Part shown: piece by piece, positions 40,758 through 50,999 of the stretch | Numbering within the stretch: the first letter of the stretch is position 1 | How the letters are laid out: each line of letters opens with the position of its first letter | Assembly: GCA_963921795.1 (NCBI GenBank) | Contig: OY997653.1 | Location: 1,704,001-1,768,000 of the forward strand | Direction: 5' to 3' | Length of the DNA: 64,000 bases | From: Nannobrachium achirus | Lineage: Eukaryota; Chordata; Actinopteri; Myctophiformes; Myctophidae | Translations under genes and position numbers: made by a program | Notes under the pieces: generated by a model | What the model saw: only the letters and a program-made list of their open reading frames with translations | Databases searched by the model: none | What the model was told of the DNA's origin: nothing

Positions 40758-41834
40758 TAGAGCCCTGCACGGGCCTGAAATGTGGGGCCCGGCCCGGCCC
40801 GGGCCCGTGGAGTTAAGGCCCGGCCCGGCCCCAGGCCCGTTGGTGAGTTTCAGAACCGAGCCCGGCCCGGCCCGTAAGCCCGTCACTTTATTATTTAATT
40901 AAATATTTACGTGCGTGGCTTTCACTGCTGCGCGCAGCAGCTACACTCTCAAGGTCCATACTGTCACAGACCACCGAGATTTGCGTCTGAAAGGTCCAGT
41001 TCAACTACAAAATGACACGTCTTGCAACTTCTGAAAAGGATTACTCCTATTTTGAGTTCGGAAAGCTGCACGCACGTTAGAAAGTTGGAACTTTCCCACA
41101 AAAAAGCTGTGGTCGGAGACAGTATACAGCCCTCTACTCTAACTGTGCTCGTCTTGCGCTCTGATTAAAAGAAAGAAGTCAACATCACAACACAAGTAAG
41201 AAATCTTCCTCCACCCACCGTTTGTTATGTTACTGTATATGCTCACAGCAGAAAATTAGACCTTGATTGATTGATATTATTGTCGGCTTGCCGTGGTTAA
41301 GCCATCTCGTAAAATACGGAGTATCGTCCAGTTATAGCCTACTAAAGAGTAAAGACGCATTCCGTAATGAACGGATACGGGAGGTCGGGGAATCATTACA
41401 GGGCGATTTATTTGAGGAATGACTGTAAAATTGTTGAATCTACAGTAGTGCTCCTAATATTCTAGTCTCGCTGTGTGAGTCGCAGACACACAGAGTTTGA
41501 CAGAATAAAAGACGTAAAGCTCCCTGCTCGTTGCGGGCGGCCATTGGCTAATGTACTCATGTCACGACCAATCAGAGATAGAACCCATAGCCTAGAAGAC
41601 TATAGGCTATGCGAGGCAGCTGCTGTCTCACTCACACTCTCCATTCTAGCTATGCGCACTGTCGCACACAGAGACGTCATGTGTGAAATTCACCGCGCGA
41701 AATGTTCCGAGCATGGTTCTGAGCCCGGCCCGGCCCTAGGCCCGTTGGTGAGTTTCAGAAACGAGCCCGTCCGGCCCGTTTTTGGCGGGCCGGGCCGGGC
41801 CCTGGTCGGGTCCCGGCGGGCTTGCAGGGCTCTA
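40758..41834. mobile_element. non-autonomous hAT element with exact 8-bp target duplication
   Basis: Ends TAGAGCCCTGCACGGGCC and its imperfect complement GGCGGGCTTGCAGGGCTCTA. ATGTATGC stands on both sides (40750-40757, 41835-41842), the 8-bp duplication of hAT transposases. Subterminal GGCCCGGCCCGG arrays at both ends are GC-rich, contrasting with an AT-rich core. 1077 bp without a transposase frame. Plus-strand frames inside (e.g. 41475-41936) read through the arrays and are spurious. Confidence 0.9.
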
Positions 41835-41842
41835 ATGTATGC

Positions 41843-42148
41843 CCCCATTCCCCTCAGCCACCCCACAGTGTGTAAATTGCATCTCCTGTGCAGTGGAGAG
41901 AAACAGACACAGAGACAGTCATTCATTGTCTCCTAAACAGTCCTGTCATTCTGGACCCCAACACTGCCTGTCTAGAGGCAAACGCGTCTGATGAGTGCTG
42001 GTAGGTGGATACAACTGACACATGAAGGACCTGCAGCATTCAGCAGGCAGGGAAGGGACAACACATTTAAACCACACAAATCTCAGTTTTTGGTCATAGC
42101 CTACAGTACAGGCGACAAAATGGCAGTCATGCAAGCTTATGTGTCGCA
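41843..42148. other. unassigned stretch
   Basis: Continuation of the sequence interrupted by the hAT element. No supported gene. Confidence 0.35.
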
Positions 42149-42149
42149 C

Positions 42150-42158
42150 AATCTTAAT

Positions 42159-42205
<47 letters not shown>
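42150..42205. repeat. TA microsatellite
   Basis: (TA)n of about 27 units, directly abutting the tandem duplication that follows. Confidence 0.9.
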
Positions 42206-42206
<1 letters not shown>

Positions 42207-42208
<2 letters not shown>

Positions 42209-42690
42209 AACGTTTAGCAGACTGAGTGAGGCAGTTCGCTCCAACCAGGACGCGAACGCCAGCCCCCCACTCAGCAGACGAGGAAGCAACCCGCAACCCC
42301 AAGAAGGCTAGCCCGCTTGGCGGAGCGAGTTACGGCCTGATCTCTTGCAGGGTCGTTACACTACCCCCTCCTCACAGAAGCGCGCCCTCGTGCTTCACTG
42401 CCCATGGCCGGTCCCTCACGTCCCTCACGCGAGGGCACGCTCCACGGGTTCGCCCGTCTGACACCAATGTAACGTTCAGCGGACTGAGTGAGGCAGTTCG
42501 CTCCAACCAGGATGCGAACCCCAGCCCCCCACTCAGCAGACGAGGAAGCAACCCGCAACCCCAAGAAGGCTAGCCCCTTGGCGGAGCGAGTTACGGCCTG
42601 ATCTCTTGCAGGGTCGTTACACTACCCCCTCCTCACAGAAGCGCGCCCTCGCGCTTCACTGCCCACGGCCAGTCCCTCACGTCCCTCCCT
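42207..42690. repeat. 262-bp tandem duplication, about 1.8 copies
   Basis: GTAACGTTTAGCAGACTGAG at 42207 recurs as GTAACGTTCAGCGGACTGAG at 42469. The following CAGCCCCCCACTCAGCAGAC, GCAACCCCAAGAAGGCTAGC and GGGTCGTTACACTACCCCCT are repeated in order. TGTAACG and CGTTACA bracket the first about 150 bases of each unit as short inverted ends. Function unknown; the frames inside it are not coding. Confidence 0.8.
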
Positions 42691-43689
42691 TTTTTTTCTT
42701 TGTTTGCGATTTATTTTCTGAGGAGTTCAAGGTCAGGAGGCGTGTCCCAGAGCCTTCTACATGTACGACACCTCTCCATTGGTCACTCGGGGTCTGACGG
42801 ACAGGGCACTGCCGTGTGCAGCAGTGTTCACTACTCTCTTCTCAAGCAGTCCACCTGGTTGCTACTAGGCTAAGCGACGTACAGTGTTGGAGGAGGACTT
42901 ATGTGCGTCGGAAAAGTAGCCCAGATTTTCCAGGTACAGTATGCGAGTATTCCTACTTTTTGGGGAGTTTTTGGAGGACACGGAGGGCTCAGGCCCTGTC
43001 GTTGGTCCTTTGCCCCTTTGTGCTCTTTTTGGGGGATTCTTATCTTGCACCTTGCTCAGATGTCAAGCAGTTGGTTCCACATGGAGGAAGGTAAAATTGA
43101 CTTACATTAAAAGAGGTACATTTCTCTATTTTGAGATTAAACCTATTTGGTGTTAAATATTATACATTTTTGGAATTATCTAAATCTAATGGAACCCCCT
43201 GCTTTTAAATCTAAATTCTGAATTATTTTAGAACAAGCCTAACTTAAGGCATTGGTAAATCCTGATTGATTTCATTTCTATTCTTTTTGTATTTGCATTT
43301 GTATTGTTAAATACACATGTGTAATACTGCTGAGCAAATAAAAGGAAGCTTTTAAACTTCCAAAAAGCCTCATTTTCTGAATTTTATAGTGCTGTAAGGA
43401 TAAATATACTTGGTCTTTAGGAGAAGAAGCAATACCCATCTGTGAGTATCTGAATTCCACACGGCTGTTACATTACTGATAAAAGCTCATACTTCATATC
43501 TTTAGTTTTTAGTGGTGAGCATCAGTACGTTTCTCTGGACAGAGTAGGACAGGTCGTCTCATAAGAATCTTTTGAGGACCTTAACGGTCTTGTCTGTGAC
43601 ATAGAAAGTGTACATCGTGAGGGTTAAGGCTCTAACCGTTTGTCTGTGGTCGGGGACCTCCTGTCCGAAATGTATTACCATACCGCTTT
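42691..43689. other. unassigned stretch
   Basis: No recognisable gene. Frames in 42816-43156 overlap one another in three phases with no motif support. Confidence 0.4.
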
Positions 43690-43912
43690 ATAAACGTTAA
43701 GGATGTCCATAATTACAACACCAGAGGCAGCGCCACAGATCACTTTCAACCCAGAGTCAAAACCAACAAAGGGTCAAACTTGTCCTTCTGCTATACCACC
43801 AAAATGTGGAAAGCCTTACCGAAGGCCATAAAGGAGTGTGGATCCCTAGCATCCTTTAAAATTGCCCTGAAAAACCACTTACAGGCAACAGCCGTTCGCA
43901 ACTGGTAAAAAG
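43690..43912 (+). pseudogene. LINE ORF2 C-terminal fragment
   Basis: The frame reads HNYNTRGSATDHFQPRV, KMWKALPKAIKE and SFKIALKNHL, ending in a stop at about 43906. The (Y)NTRGS...WN.LP...SF...LK pattern closes many LINE ORF2 proteins. Followed by a pyrimidine- and T-rich 3' UTR to about 44020. Confidence 0.6.
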
Positions 43913-44019
43913 ACAAACCTAGCCCAGCCCTGCCCCCCCCCCCTGCCCCTTCTTTGTATATACTTACTGTTTGTTTAGACTTACTGTTTTCTTTTTTTGT
44001 TCTCTCATTTTTTCTTTAC

Positions 44020-44975
44020 ATGTTGCCAGGTGTGGTAATAATTCTATTCTCAAGTTTGCAGATGACACCACGGTTATAGGACTAATATCCAACGATGATG
44101 AGAGGGCCTATAGGAGGGAAATTGAAGAGCTAACCCTATGGTGCCAGAATAACAATCTCTCTCTAAATGTCAGTAAAACAAAAGAGATCATCGTTGACTT
44201 TAGGAAGTCTAAAGTCAATCACAGTCCCCTAACCATAAATGGCTCACCTGTAGACATAGTGGACAGTTTCAAATTCCTGGGTGTTAACATAACAAACTCA
44301 CTCACATGGTCTCTAAACAGCAAAGGTATCCTTAAGAAAGCGCAGCAGCGACTGTACTTTCTGAGGCGCCTCAGGAGATTTGGCCTGAGCACCAAGGCTC
44401 TTGTAAATTTCTATCGCTGTACCATAGAAAGTGTTTTGACAGGATGCATCACAGTGTGGTTTGGTAACGTGAATGTTCAAGACAGTAAACAGTTACAGAG
44501 GACTGTGAAGAAAGCTGCCAAAATCATTGGCACAGAATTACCACAGCTACACACAATCTATAACACACGCTGTAAGAAAAAGACAGAGAACATCTTAAAG
44601 GACAGCAGTCATCCCGCCCATTCCCTGTTCTATCTCCTCCCATCCAAAAAACGTTACCAGAGCATCTCATCGCACACCACTCGTTTCAGTAATAGTTTTT
44701 ATGCTCAAGCAATCAGGTTGCTTAACGAAGAGATGAAAGCGAGACGTAGGTAGTCATGTGCACTGTACGCAGTTTTTAAACTGTACACTGTTACACTGTA
44801 TGGTTTTTGTTGTTTTTGGGTTGTCTTGGGTGACTTGTTGTCGTCTTGTTGTTGGGTTGTTGTTTTTGTGTGTAATAAGGCTGAGAGTGCTCCTGGCACA
44901 AGCATTTCATTGTATGTCTGTACCTGTATGGATATGCGTGTGACAATAAACCTGAACCTGAACCTGAACATATCT
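44020..44975 (+). mobile_element. 5'-truncated L2/CR1-like LINE with CTGAAC tail
   Basis: Starts in the RT palm at ILKFADDTTVIGLIS (44039 on) and continues intact to a stop near 44751: KTKEIIVDFRKSKV, SFKFLGVNITNSLTW, YFLRRLRRFGL, TVKKAAKIIG. The 3' UTR ends ACAATAAACCTGAACCTGAA. Related to, but a different family from, the element at 35.6 kb. Confidence 0.82.
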
Positions 44976-44984
44976 ACTGCATAG

Positions 44985-46400
44985 TAAGTACTGTGTTCAA
45001 AACAAAACATAGTACTGTGACAAAAATCATGGTATTCCAAAAAAGAAAAAAATGCCTAAACCAACAATTCTTTCTAAATACCACAGCACTAGAACACACA
45101 AAAAACTATACATACCTGGGCTTAAACATCAGTAGCACAGGAAACTTCAACAAAGCTGCAAACGACCTGAGAGAAAAGGCGAGAAGGGCTTTCTATGCCA
45201 TCAAAAGGAACGTTAAGCTAGATATCCCAATACAAATCTGGCTAAAGATACTAGACTCCGTTATAGAACCCATCTCCCTCTATGGCTGCGAGATCTGGGG
45301 TCCCCTTGCCAACCAAGAATTTGAAAAATGGGACAAACACCAAACTGAGACTCTGCATGCAGAACTCTGCAAATCTATACTCCACACCCAACGGAAAACA
45401 ACAAACAATGCTTGCAGGGCAGAATTAGGACGATACCCACTCATTATAAAAGTAAAAAAGAGAGCACTTAAATTCTATAATCACCTAAAAGAAAGCAACC
45501 CAGACACGCTCCATAACATAGCCCTCAACCATAGTGAAAACCTACAGGGTTGCCCCCTCAGTCAGCTGGCCCAGGGACTCCGTGCACAAACAGAAGCCCA
45601 ACTACCAAACGGAAAACACTCTGGACCAAACCAGATTATAAGAAAACAAAAAGAAAGCTACCTAACATACTGGAAAGAGACAACCCAAAACCAAAGCAAA
45701 ATGGAATGCTATCTGGCACTAAAAAGAGAATATACATTAGCAGAATATCTGAGCACAGTAAAAGACCCAAAACTTAGGAAAGCCTTGACTAGGTACAGAC
45801 TCGGCGAACACAGCCTTGCAATAGAGAAAGGCCGGCACAGACAGACCCCACTCCCAAGGGAAGATAGGCTATGTACCCACTGCACACAAAATGTGGTAGA
45901 AACAGAGCTACACTTTCTAACCACCTGCCCACTATACCAAGACATCAGAGACACATACTTCCCACAGATTACACACACCCGAAGTGAATTTGAAAACTCG
46001 ACCAATGATGAAAAACTCCCATACCTACTGGGAGAAATACAACAATGCGCAAACACAGCAGCAAGATTTGTGAACTGTTGCGACAAAAGAAGGCTAGAAA
46101 CACAACCACCCTAAAGACTACAAACCATGGATTGACATCTAGACCTACTGCACATACAGTATGAAACAGAGCCGATACCTTTAAATGCATTTTGAGGAAA
46201 ATAATGCTGCCATTTGTAACCTGTATATATATAAAATGTCACAATGCGACATAGCTCTGTTTACTCAATGCTATACCCCCTCCAACTGTATATATGTTCC
46301 CCATTTTCAACTGTTTTTATTGTATTTGTGATACTTGCTTTGGCAATGTAAACGTATGTTTTCTCATGCCAATAAAGCTCCTTTGAATTGAAATTGTGTT
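44985..46400 (+). mobile_element. 5'-truncated LINE, C-terminal ORF2 plus 3' UTR
   Basis: Immediately follows the previous tail. Its open frame to 46114 is described in the next entry; the 3' UTR ends CATGCCAATAAAGCTCCTTT at about 46382. A minus-strand scrap of the same tail is at 40163. Confidence 0.8.
44993..46114 (+). CDS. LINE ORF2 C-terminal part, open but truncated
   Basis: About 373 codons without a stop. Motifs: TKNYTYLGLNISSTGNFNKA (RT thumb start), ISLYGCEIWGP, RAELGRYPLIIKVKKRALKF and a C-terminal CTHCTQNVVETELHFLTTC zinc-knuckle-like block. The same blocks occur in the LINE at 22.4-23.1 kb, so the two are related. Endonuclease and catalytic RT are missing; it is not a functional gene despite its length. 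Confidence 0.78.
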   Translation: MFKTKHSTVTKIMVFQKRKKCLNQQFFLNTTALEHTKNYTYLGLNISSTGNFNKAANDLREKARRAFYAIKRNVKLDIPIQIWLKILDSVIEPISLYGCEIWGPLANQEFEKWDKHQTETLHAELCKSILHTQRKTTNNACRAELGRYPLIIKVKKRALKFYNHLKESNPDTLHNIALNHSENLQGCPLSQLAQGLRAQTEAQLPNGKHSGPNQIIRKQKESYLTYWKETTQNQSKMECYLALKREYTLAEYLSTVKDPKLRKALTRYRLGEHSLAIEKGRHRQTPLPREDRLCTHCTQNVVETELHFLTTCPLYQDIRDTYFPQITHTRSEFENSTNDEKLPYLLGEIQQCANTAARFVNCCDKRRLETQPP

Positions 46401-46548
46401 CTATTCGTCTGTCATTCAATGTTATATGAGATACGTTAATGGTTTCCTGTGGAAATAAGCTTAGTCTTTTCATGGATCTCCTTTTAGTAGACCTTGTACC
46501 AGTGAACTGTACCGATTAGATAACGGTGAGACAATGTAGCACCGACTG

Positions 46549-48011
46549 TTGTGGACACTTGCCCTGGATAATTATGATAGGTTTCCATTTAGGTGCAGTT
46601 TGCAGTACTACTACTCCATCCACAGACCAATCCGAGGATTGAGAGGGAAGCAAGGGAGATTGGCAATCTCTGCTTGGAGTGTCAGTGTTTGCTGCCTCGC
46701 CAAGCTTCAACAGTATTACAGAGAACTCCATTCCAAAGATATTGAATTTGATCCAAGAGATAAAAAAAGCCACTTTTAATTATCTCCGGAAAAAGTCACA
46801 ACTACTACTGTATTTCCAAATGTTTTTGAAGTTCCGAGGCCAAGAGAAACTAATTTCTACCAAATGTTGCACATACTGTATATACCTGGCTGTGCCTTCG
46901 TTGTTATCGAGCACATGACGGACCTCAAAAGCAAGAGCAGCTTCAAACTGGCGGCAAGGATGGAGGTTGTGCTCTTTTACGAGGCTCCGCAAATCCTGCA
47001 CGTACTCGACCCATCGAACGTGTATGACACGGACAGGCTGAAAGAACGCCTGAGGAAGAGACTCTTGCTTTTGCCTTTTCGAGACACACCGGATGAAAGG
47101 GGCCTGCTCACCGTCAACCAGGCAGTCCTGGGGTTCCTCACAGACCGCCTGAGCAGTATCTTCAGCAGGGCAAGATGCCAACCTTCAACAGGGCAGCTAC
47201 AAGGCCACCTGGAAGGTCTTCTAGGCGGAGCTCGCCCTGGAGGAATTCTTCCACGGGCAGCCTCTTAGAGCAGAGGACGGACAATTTTCGATGAGCCTGG
47301 GCACCAGCGCCACACACCCAAAGTATGTACATATCTGCGCGGGGTACTCGGACTGGCCGCCCACACCTCAGCCAGCGTCCACCTCGGCACGCAGCCCTTA
47401 GATATTTGGACCGATGACAAGTTGGGGATGAGAAGGATCAGACAGATGTTCACACTCGGAGACAAACTCTGTGCCAACCTTGAAATCCTCTGCAGGAAAG
47501 TGATCCTCGTGCTAATGGGGGACCTGCGAACGGATAACGGAAATCAGGTCTTTGGAAATGCTCAAAGCTCCGGACTTCCCTGAAGATCACTCGGTCTCGG
47601 GGGCCTACTATTACAGGCAATATGCCCAGAGGCTGCTGGACAATATAGCAAATTTTCGTTACCCGAACGTCTTCCCCAGAGTAATTCAAGTGTTGGAAAT
47701 GAATGGGATAGACAGACAGGATTGCCTGACAGCAGGGTTCCAGGAGCTAGAACTCAAGCGCTTCCCCGAAGTCAACTTCCTCACAGCCCCCGGGGCAAAA
47801 AAGGTCTTCTGGAATCATACAGACCCCCCACCCCCACCCCCCTCACGTATCTACCATTATTCCCCAGCCATTCCAACTGAAAAGCATGAGAACATAGTTT
47901 GTTGAAGTCACCAAATACGGGCTGTATAAAAAATACAGTGACTCATTCAAAGCAGACAAATCCCTGAAGGTTACAACGCCGAAGCTCTACGTGAAGCCCC
48001 ATCAAGTGTAA
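46549..48011 (+). pseudogene. unrecognised coding remnant of about 480 codons, three frames, one stop
   Basis: The frame from 46549 runs with a single TAA (46777) to about 47190: SAWSVSVCCLAKLQQYYREL, then VFEVPRPRETNFYQML, CAFVVIEHMTDLKSKSS, VVLFYEAPQILHVLDPSNVY and LKERLRKRLLLLPFRD. After a shift come ATWKVF, ELALEEFFHGQPL, then SVHLGTQPLDIWTDDKLG and LGDKLCANLEILCRKVIL, then YYYRQYAQRLLDNIANF and ELELKRFPEVNFLTAPG, and a last piece VEVTKYGLYKKYSDSF ending at 48011. Composition and continuity look protein-coding. No introns, and it is not a LINE, gag or transposase that I know. A captured viral or multi-copy host ORF is possible; I give no name. Confidence 0.5.
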
Positions 48012-48039
48012 GAAAGTAGGCACGCCAAAATCTCAGATT

Positions 48040-48432
48040 GTTGCCGATTTCCATCCCTTTTGCATGGCATAGAGATTTCTCTTCAGTTCAAAGCCATTTT
48101 TTCCCCCGGCTGCAAATTATGAATGAAAGTGCCAATACATATATCTGAAAACCAGCATTCTGGCCTAGGAGACCAGCCATGTGCTTGTCCAGTAGAGAGC
48201 GCTAGAGCCATGTAGGCTGTATTGCATGGCTGGTATCGTTCGGTTTCGTTCCCGCCCCATGGGCACTACATAAACTTTGCTTCATTAGAAAGATCTATTG
48301 ATAGTAAGTAAGAAACAAAAAGTTCTCCGCATGTCACTTGCACAATCTTTGTCACCAGCCAGAAATGTATTTAATGGGAATAACAAAAAAACGAAAATCT
48401 TGTGTTTCTGTTTTTGCTTGTAAAATTTGATA
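48040..48432 (+). repeat. interspersed repeat R3, copy 1 (left part)
   Basis: Contains GGCATAGAGATTTCTCTTCA, AAATTATGAATGAAAG, TGCTTGTCCAGTAGAGAGCG, GTTCTCCGC and TTTGTCACCAGCCAGAA. It matches 62025-62195 in the same sense and 53970-54140 in reverse. It continues at 50258 after the insertion described next. Confidence 0.75.
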
Positions 48433-48433
48433 T

Positions 48434-48474
48434 ACTAGAAGCTGGGCCGCCCTTCGGGCGGCCCAGCGTCTAGT
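48434..48474. repeat. long perfect hairpin at element end
   Basis: GCTGGGCCGCCC (48441-48452) pairs perfectly with GGGCGGCCCAGC (48456-48467) around loop TTC. The outer ACTAGA/TCTAGT (48434-48439 and 48469-48474) extends the stem across single unpaired bases. Very GC-rich in an AT-rich setting. Confidence 0.85.
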
Positions 48475-48595
48475 CGGTGACCTGGCCAACTCGGGAACGT
48501 TGTAAATAGGGAATGAATGCCCCGCCCTTTAATGCAAACCCCATTATACCTGTTGTCATAGGACCCGTTTTGACCATCTGTTTGCCTGTGTCCAT

Positions 48596-49373
48596 TTATG
48601 CCCATATATGGAGATATCTGTATCTGTCTGTCTGTCGGCGTCCATTTTATGTCCATATATGGAGATCACTGCAGATATAGTTCTGAGTCCATTTTATGCC
48701 CATATGCCCATATATGGAGATATCTGTCTATTTGCGTCCATTTTATGCCCATATATGGAGATCTCTGTATCTGTCTGTCTGTGTCCCTTTATGCCCGTAT
48801 ATGGAGATATCTGTTTATCTGCGTCCATTTTATGCCCATATATGAGATCTCTGTCGCTTTTTGTTTGTTTCTTCTTTAAGCAGAATACACAGCCTGCTTA
48901 TTTATGCCCATATATGGAGATCTCTGTATCGGTCTGTCTGTCGGCGTCCATTTTATGTCCATATATGGAGATCACTGCAGATATAGTTCTGAGTCCATTT
49001 TATGCCCATATGCCCATATATGGAGATATCTGTCTATTTGCGTCCATTTTATGCCCATATATGGAGATCTCTGTATCTGTCTGTCTGTGTCCCTTTATGC
49101 CCGTATATGGAGATATCTGTTTATCTGCGTCCATTTTATGCCCATATATGAGATCTCTGTCGCTTTTTGTTTGTTTCTTCTTTAAGCAGAATACACAGCC
49201 TGCTTATTTATGCCCATATATGGAGATCTCTGTATCTGTCTGTCTGTGTCCCTTTATGCCCGTATATGGAGATATCTGTTTATCTGCGTCCATTTTATGC
49301 CCATATATGAGATCTCTGTCGCTTTTTGTTTGTTTCTTCTTTAAGCAGAATACACAGCCTGCTTAAATCTGCA
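48596..49373. repeat. satellite array with 306-bp higher-order unit
   Basis: Sub-units contain TTTATGCCCATATATGGAGA followed by TATCTGT or TCTCTGT. The junction CAGCCTGCTTA recurs at about 48890 and 49196 (306 apart) and at 49355 (a partial unit of 159). Adjacent 306-bp units are almost identical, so expansion was recent. Confidence 0.85.
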
Positions 49374-50257
49374 TCATTCAAGTCATCCTCCCAGTCCCAC
49401 GCTTTGTCGCTTGTCTTATGTTTGTCTTTGTCTCTTTTATTTTCTTTTTTGGAGCGGACCCCATGAATGCCCCACCCTTTAATGCAAACCCCAATATACC
49501 TGTTGTCATAGGACCCGTTTTGACCATCTGTTAGCCTTTGTCCCCACCCTTTAATGCCACCCCCAATATACCTGTTGTCATAGGACCCGTTTTGACCATC
49601 TGTTTGCCTTTGTCCCCTTATGCCCATATATGGAGATCTCTGCACACACAGTACCGGTTGACCATCTGTTAGCCTTTGTCCCCACCCTTTAATGCAAACC
49701 CCAATATACCTGTTGTCATAGGACCCGTTTTGACCATCTGTTTGCCTTTGTCCCCTTATGCCCATATATGGAGATCTCTGCACACACAGTACCGGTTGCG
49801 GAAAACTCTGATGTCAGACATCAGCTCCCCATTCGGGGATTCATTTTATGCCCATATCTGGAGAACGCGCGTGCCGGTGGGAAGAACGGTTCTCGAGATT
49901 CACATACATACATACACATTCACAGAGATTTTTTGTTGACTCATGCGGCGTACGTGATGTCAGAGCCTTTTATGAAGTGATGTCACAATGAGTCAGCGAT
50001 TGTGCCGATTTCCTCAGGGACAGCCTGATGTCAACAATCAGCTCCGCGTAAGGAGATTCCGAACGTTTCGCGCCGCTTCGGGAAAACCGCATGCCGAGTC
50101 GGGCCGAGGCCCGGCACTGCACTCCGCGCGGCGGCGGGGAACGCGCGTGCCGAATCTGAAGCCGGTGGGACGAACGGTTCTCGAGATACGCGGATTACAA
50201 ACAAACAGACAGACAGACAGACAGAGATTTGTCGCATTTATAGATAGATTGATTTTG

Positions 50258-50420
50258 GCAACACAAAATCTTTCTCAAATGTCATAAATACATCTACCTA
50301 ACATCTGAAACAAGTATTGGTGCCTTAGTATACTCGTATGCAAATTTAGATCATGTAATGTAGCAAATTTGTTGAAGGAAATGCTTCAATGTAAGTGATT
50401 GTCAGTGACTGTAATTTTGT
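50258..50420 (+). repeat. interspersed repeat R3, copy 1 (right part)
   Basis: GGCAACACAAAATCTTTCTC, ACATCTGAAACAAGTATTGG and TAGCAAATTTGTTGAAG match the reverse complement of 53815-53955. Confidence 0.75.
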
Positions 50421-50999
50421 TATAATGACAAGTAAACTTGGTGTCTATTTGGATTTCACAGCAAGAGAAACTCAATGGACTTATCTTCATGATTGGGTGT
50501 GTCTGGATCTTAATTTACATATTTCCAACATGGACGCCACCCGCCACCCTAGAGCTTTACTATGACATTTACAGTGACAGCAGGCTGTTATGACAAAAGC
50601 AATATGAACACATTTGGTCAGTTTTACCTCTATCAAGAGTTGTGTGGATGATTGCGGAGAAAAATCGGAGAAAACGTACATACAGCTAAATGTATCTTAA
50701 AGATGACATTTTTAATTCATCACATTGCTGAACCACCTACTCCCAAGTGTTTCTTGTCAGCAAGCAAAGACAGACAGAAGTCCAGGTCTCCTGAGCACTG
50801 GGAAGTTGGAGATTCTAGAGACTTCATCAGATGTCTTGGCTGAAGACCTTTTACTGTAGGTAGAATAGCTTCCAACATCACAGTTGCTGAATGCTCCTCC
50901 AGATGCAGAAACTGGTTTACCTGGCTTTTCAGCATTCTGTGTAAACTTTCACCCACAGGCTAGCATTATTGGCTAACTTCCACTCATCCCAGCATCGCC
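50421..50999. other. unassigned stretch
   Basis: No supported gene. Possibly the upstream, more decayed part of the coding remnant that follows. Confidence 0.35.

Larger units (their letters stand above)
48433..50257. mobile_element. 1.8-kb repeat-rich insertion with long terminal hairpin
   Basis: The inverted copy of R3 at 53.8-54.1 kb lacks this block: there TTTGTTTGTATAATGTACTA runs directly into TATTGATTTTGGCAACAC. Here the first part ends at 48432 and GATTGATTTTGGCAACAC resumes at 50258. The block opens with a hairpin (48434-48474) and carries repeated CCCATATATGGAGAT units, three copies of TGTTGTCATAGGACCCGTTT and a 3' section GGTTCTCGAGATACGCGG followed by (CAGA)n. No coding function; the long open frame across the satellite is an artefact. 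Superfamily unknown; a short retroposon or Helitron-type element is possible. Confidence 0.65.

Noticed and set aside
41475-41936. 153-codon frame within the hAT element as a transposase
   Set aside because: It lacks hAT catalytic or dimerisation motifs and runs through the GGCCCG subterminal array and across the element end.
46549-48011. Naming the coding remnant as a gene of a particular virus or of a Maverick element
   Set aside because: No diagnostic motif (polymerase, integrase, ATPase or capsid signature) could be seen; an assignment would be a guess.
48608-49366. 252-codon open frame repeating a Cys/Ile/Met-rich peptide
   Set aside because: It is the translation of the 306-bp satellite. 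It is open only because the unit length is divisible by three, and similar frames occur in other phases.
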